DNA of 5,191 nucleotides, from contig JAFWXG010000231.1 of NCBI GenBank assembly GCA_017523005.1, positions 1-5,191 on the forward strand. Direction: 5' to 3'. Under the pieces are notes generated by a model. It did not search any database, was not told the DNA's origin, and was given only the letters and a program-made list of their open reading frames with translations. Both the position numbers and the translations under genes were made by a program. Numbering within the stretch: position 1 is the stretch's first letter; the number at the start of each line of letters is the position of its first letter. Of the stretch, positions 4,316 to 5,191 are shown piece after piece. This stretch comes from Clostridia bacterium (GTDB taxonomy: Bacteria > Bacillota > Clostridia > RGIG6154).

Positions 4316-5191
4316 TTAGTTAATGATTGTTTTTTCAGTATCTTTGTCGAAAAGATGAATTTTGTTAACATCAAAAGCAACCTTGATTGAATCTCCAGGA
4401 GCAGCGGTTGTTCTTGGGTTAACTCTTGCGGTAAAGTTTTTACCTTCGATTTTTAAGTACAGATATGTTTCAGCACCCATCAATTCTGTAACTTCAACAT
4501 CTGCAGAAACAGTGCTTTCAGGAGCGTTGTTTAAGAACATTTCTTCGTCATGAATATGTTCGGGACGGATACCCATAACAGCTTCTGTACCTGTAAAACC
4601 GCTGTCTGCAAGAGCTTTTGCTTTTCCTTCAGGTAAACGGATTTTCTGGCTGCCGAATTTTAAGAAGATGCCGTCATCGCCTCTTTCAACAGCAACATCA
4701 ATGAAGTTCATCTGCGGGCTTCCCATAAATCCTGCAACGAATGTGTTGCATGGAGTATCATAAAGAGCCTGAGGAGTATCAACCTGCTGAACGATACCGT
4801 CTTTCATAACAACAATTCTTGTACCCATTGTCATAGCTTCTGTCTGGTCATGAGTTACATATATAAATGTTGTGTTTAATTTCTGATGTAATTTAGCGAT
4901 TTCAATTCTCATCTGAACACGAAGTTTAGCGTCAAGGTTGGAAAGTGGTTCGTCCATTAAGAATACTTTAGGTTCACGAACGATAGCACGGCCTAACGCA
5001 ACACGCTGTCTCTGACCGCCTGACAAAGCAGCAGGTTTTCTGTCTAAAAGGTGTTCGATATCAAGAATTTTAGCAGCTTCTACAACTTTTTCTTTGATTT
5101 CGTCTTTTGGATATTTTCTTAATTTCAAACCGAATGCCATGTTATCATATACTGTCATATGTGGATACAAAGCGTAGTTCTGGAAAACCAT
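4316..5191 (-). CDS. Sugar ABC transporter ATP-binding protein, MsmX/UgpC type (5' part missing)
   Basis: The carboxyl 291 residues of a cytoplasmic ATPase that powers carbohydrate import. The sequence enters at the Q-loop (MVFQNYALYPHMTV, Gln4), so the Walker A motif and about 75-80 amino-terminal residues lie outside the window; the Met at the edge is internal, not a start. Seen in order: signature LSGGQRQR (56-63), Walker B VFLMDEP (76-82) with the catalytic Glu81, D-loop SNLD (84-87) and switch His114 in YVTHDQ. A C-terminal TOBE-type regulatory region follows (about 160-285) with GIRPEH (207-212) and ELMGAETYLYL (236-246). This TOBE layout marks the MalK/UgpC/MsmX group. MsmX-like ATPases often serve several sugar transporters and stand apart from permease genes, which fits since none is seen here. 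The substrate cannot be told. Confidence 0.93.
   Translation of the reverse strand: MVFQNYALYPHMTVYDNMAFGLKLRKYPKDEIKEKVVEAAKILDIEHLLDRKPAALSGGQRQRVALGRAIVREPKVFLMDEPLSNLDAKLRVQMRIEIAKLHQKLNTTFIYVTHDQTEAMTMGTRIVVMKDGIVQQVDTPQALYDTPCNTFVAGFMGSPQMNFIDVAVERGDDGIFLKFGSQKIRLPEGKAKALADSGFTGTEAVMGIRPEHIHDEEMFLNNAPESTVSADVEVTELMGAETYLYLKIEGKNFTARVNPRTTAAPGDSIKVAFDVNKIHLFDKDTEKTIIN

Noticed and set aside
5189..5191. ATG at the window edge as the true start of the ABC ATPase
   Set aside because: It falls within the Q-loop motif; the Walker A region that must precede it is outside the window.

Overview
The window looks like a chromosomal segment of a low-to-moderate GC Gram-positive bacterium, most likely a member of the Clostridia. 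The evidence is the strong AGGAGG-type ribosome binding sites, sigma-A promoters with TG-extended -10 boxes, intrinsic hairpin/T-tract terminators, and a gene set typical of Firmicutes: AzlCD, a YycI-like protein, a PPi-type phosphofructokinase, YlmH and an MsmX/UgpC-type sugar ABC ATPase. No species can be named from the sequence alone.

Layout. Positions 1-413 hold no convincing gene. They carry two copies of a 68-bp repeat (65-132 and 268-335), each combining an A-tract/hairpin/T-tract palindrome with a short arm resembling a tRNA T-arm. Between them lies a stretch rich in small stem-loops. A good sigma-A promoter (351-379) then drives azlC and azlD on the + strand, which overlap by 11 bp and end at a bidirectional terminator (1431-1456). 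All other genes are on the - strand. Reading in their direction (right to left) they are: the 3' part of a sugar-type ABC transporter ATPase, cut by the window edge and followed by its own terminator; ylmH, an S4-domain ribosome-associated protein; a clear promoter; a PPi-type 6-phosphofructokinase; and a YycI-like membrane-anchored protein 8 bp after it.

Function. azlCD is a self-contained amino-acid exporter unit. The phosphofructokinase and the YycI-like gene form one likely transcription unit, pairing a glycolytic enzyme with a protein whose relatives control the WalRK cell-wall kinase. The ABC ATPase would energise carbohydrate uptake. ylmH has no visible dedicated promoter after the ABC gene terminator and is probably read by leakage or by an unseen start site.

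Most of the window is ordinary housekeeping content. The least explained part is the repeat region at 1-340. The orphan YycI-like gene linked to pfk is the most interesting coding observation. I see no clear evidence of an undescribed defence, mobile or biosynthetic system.
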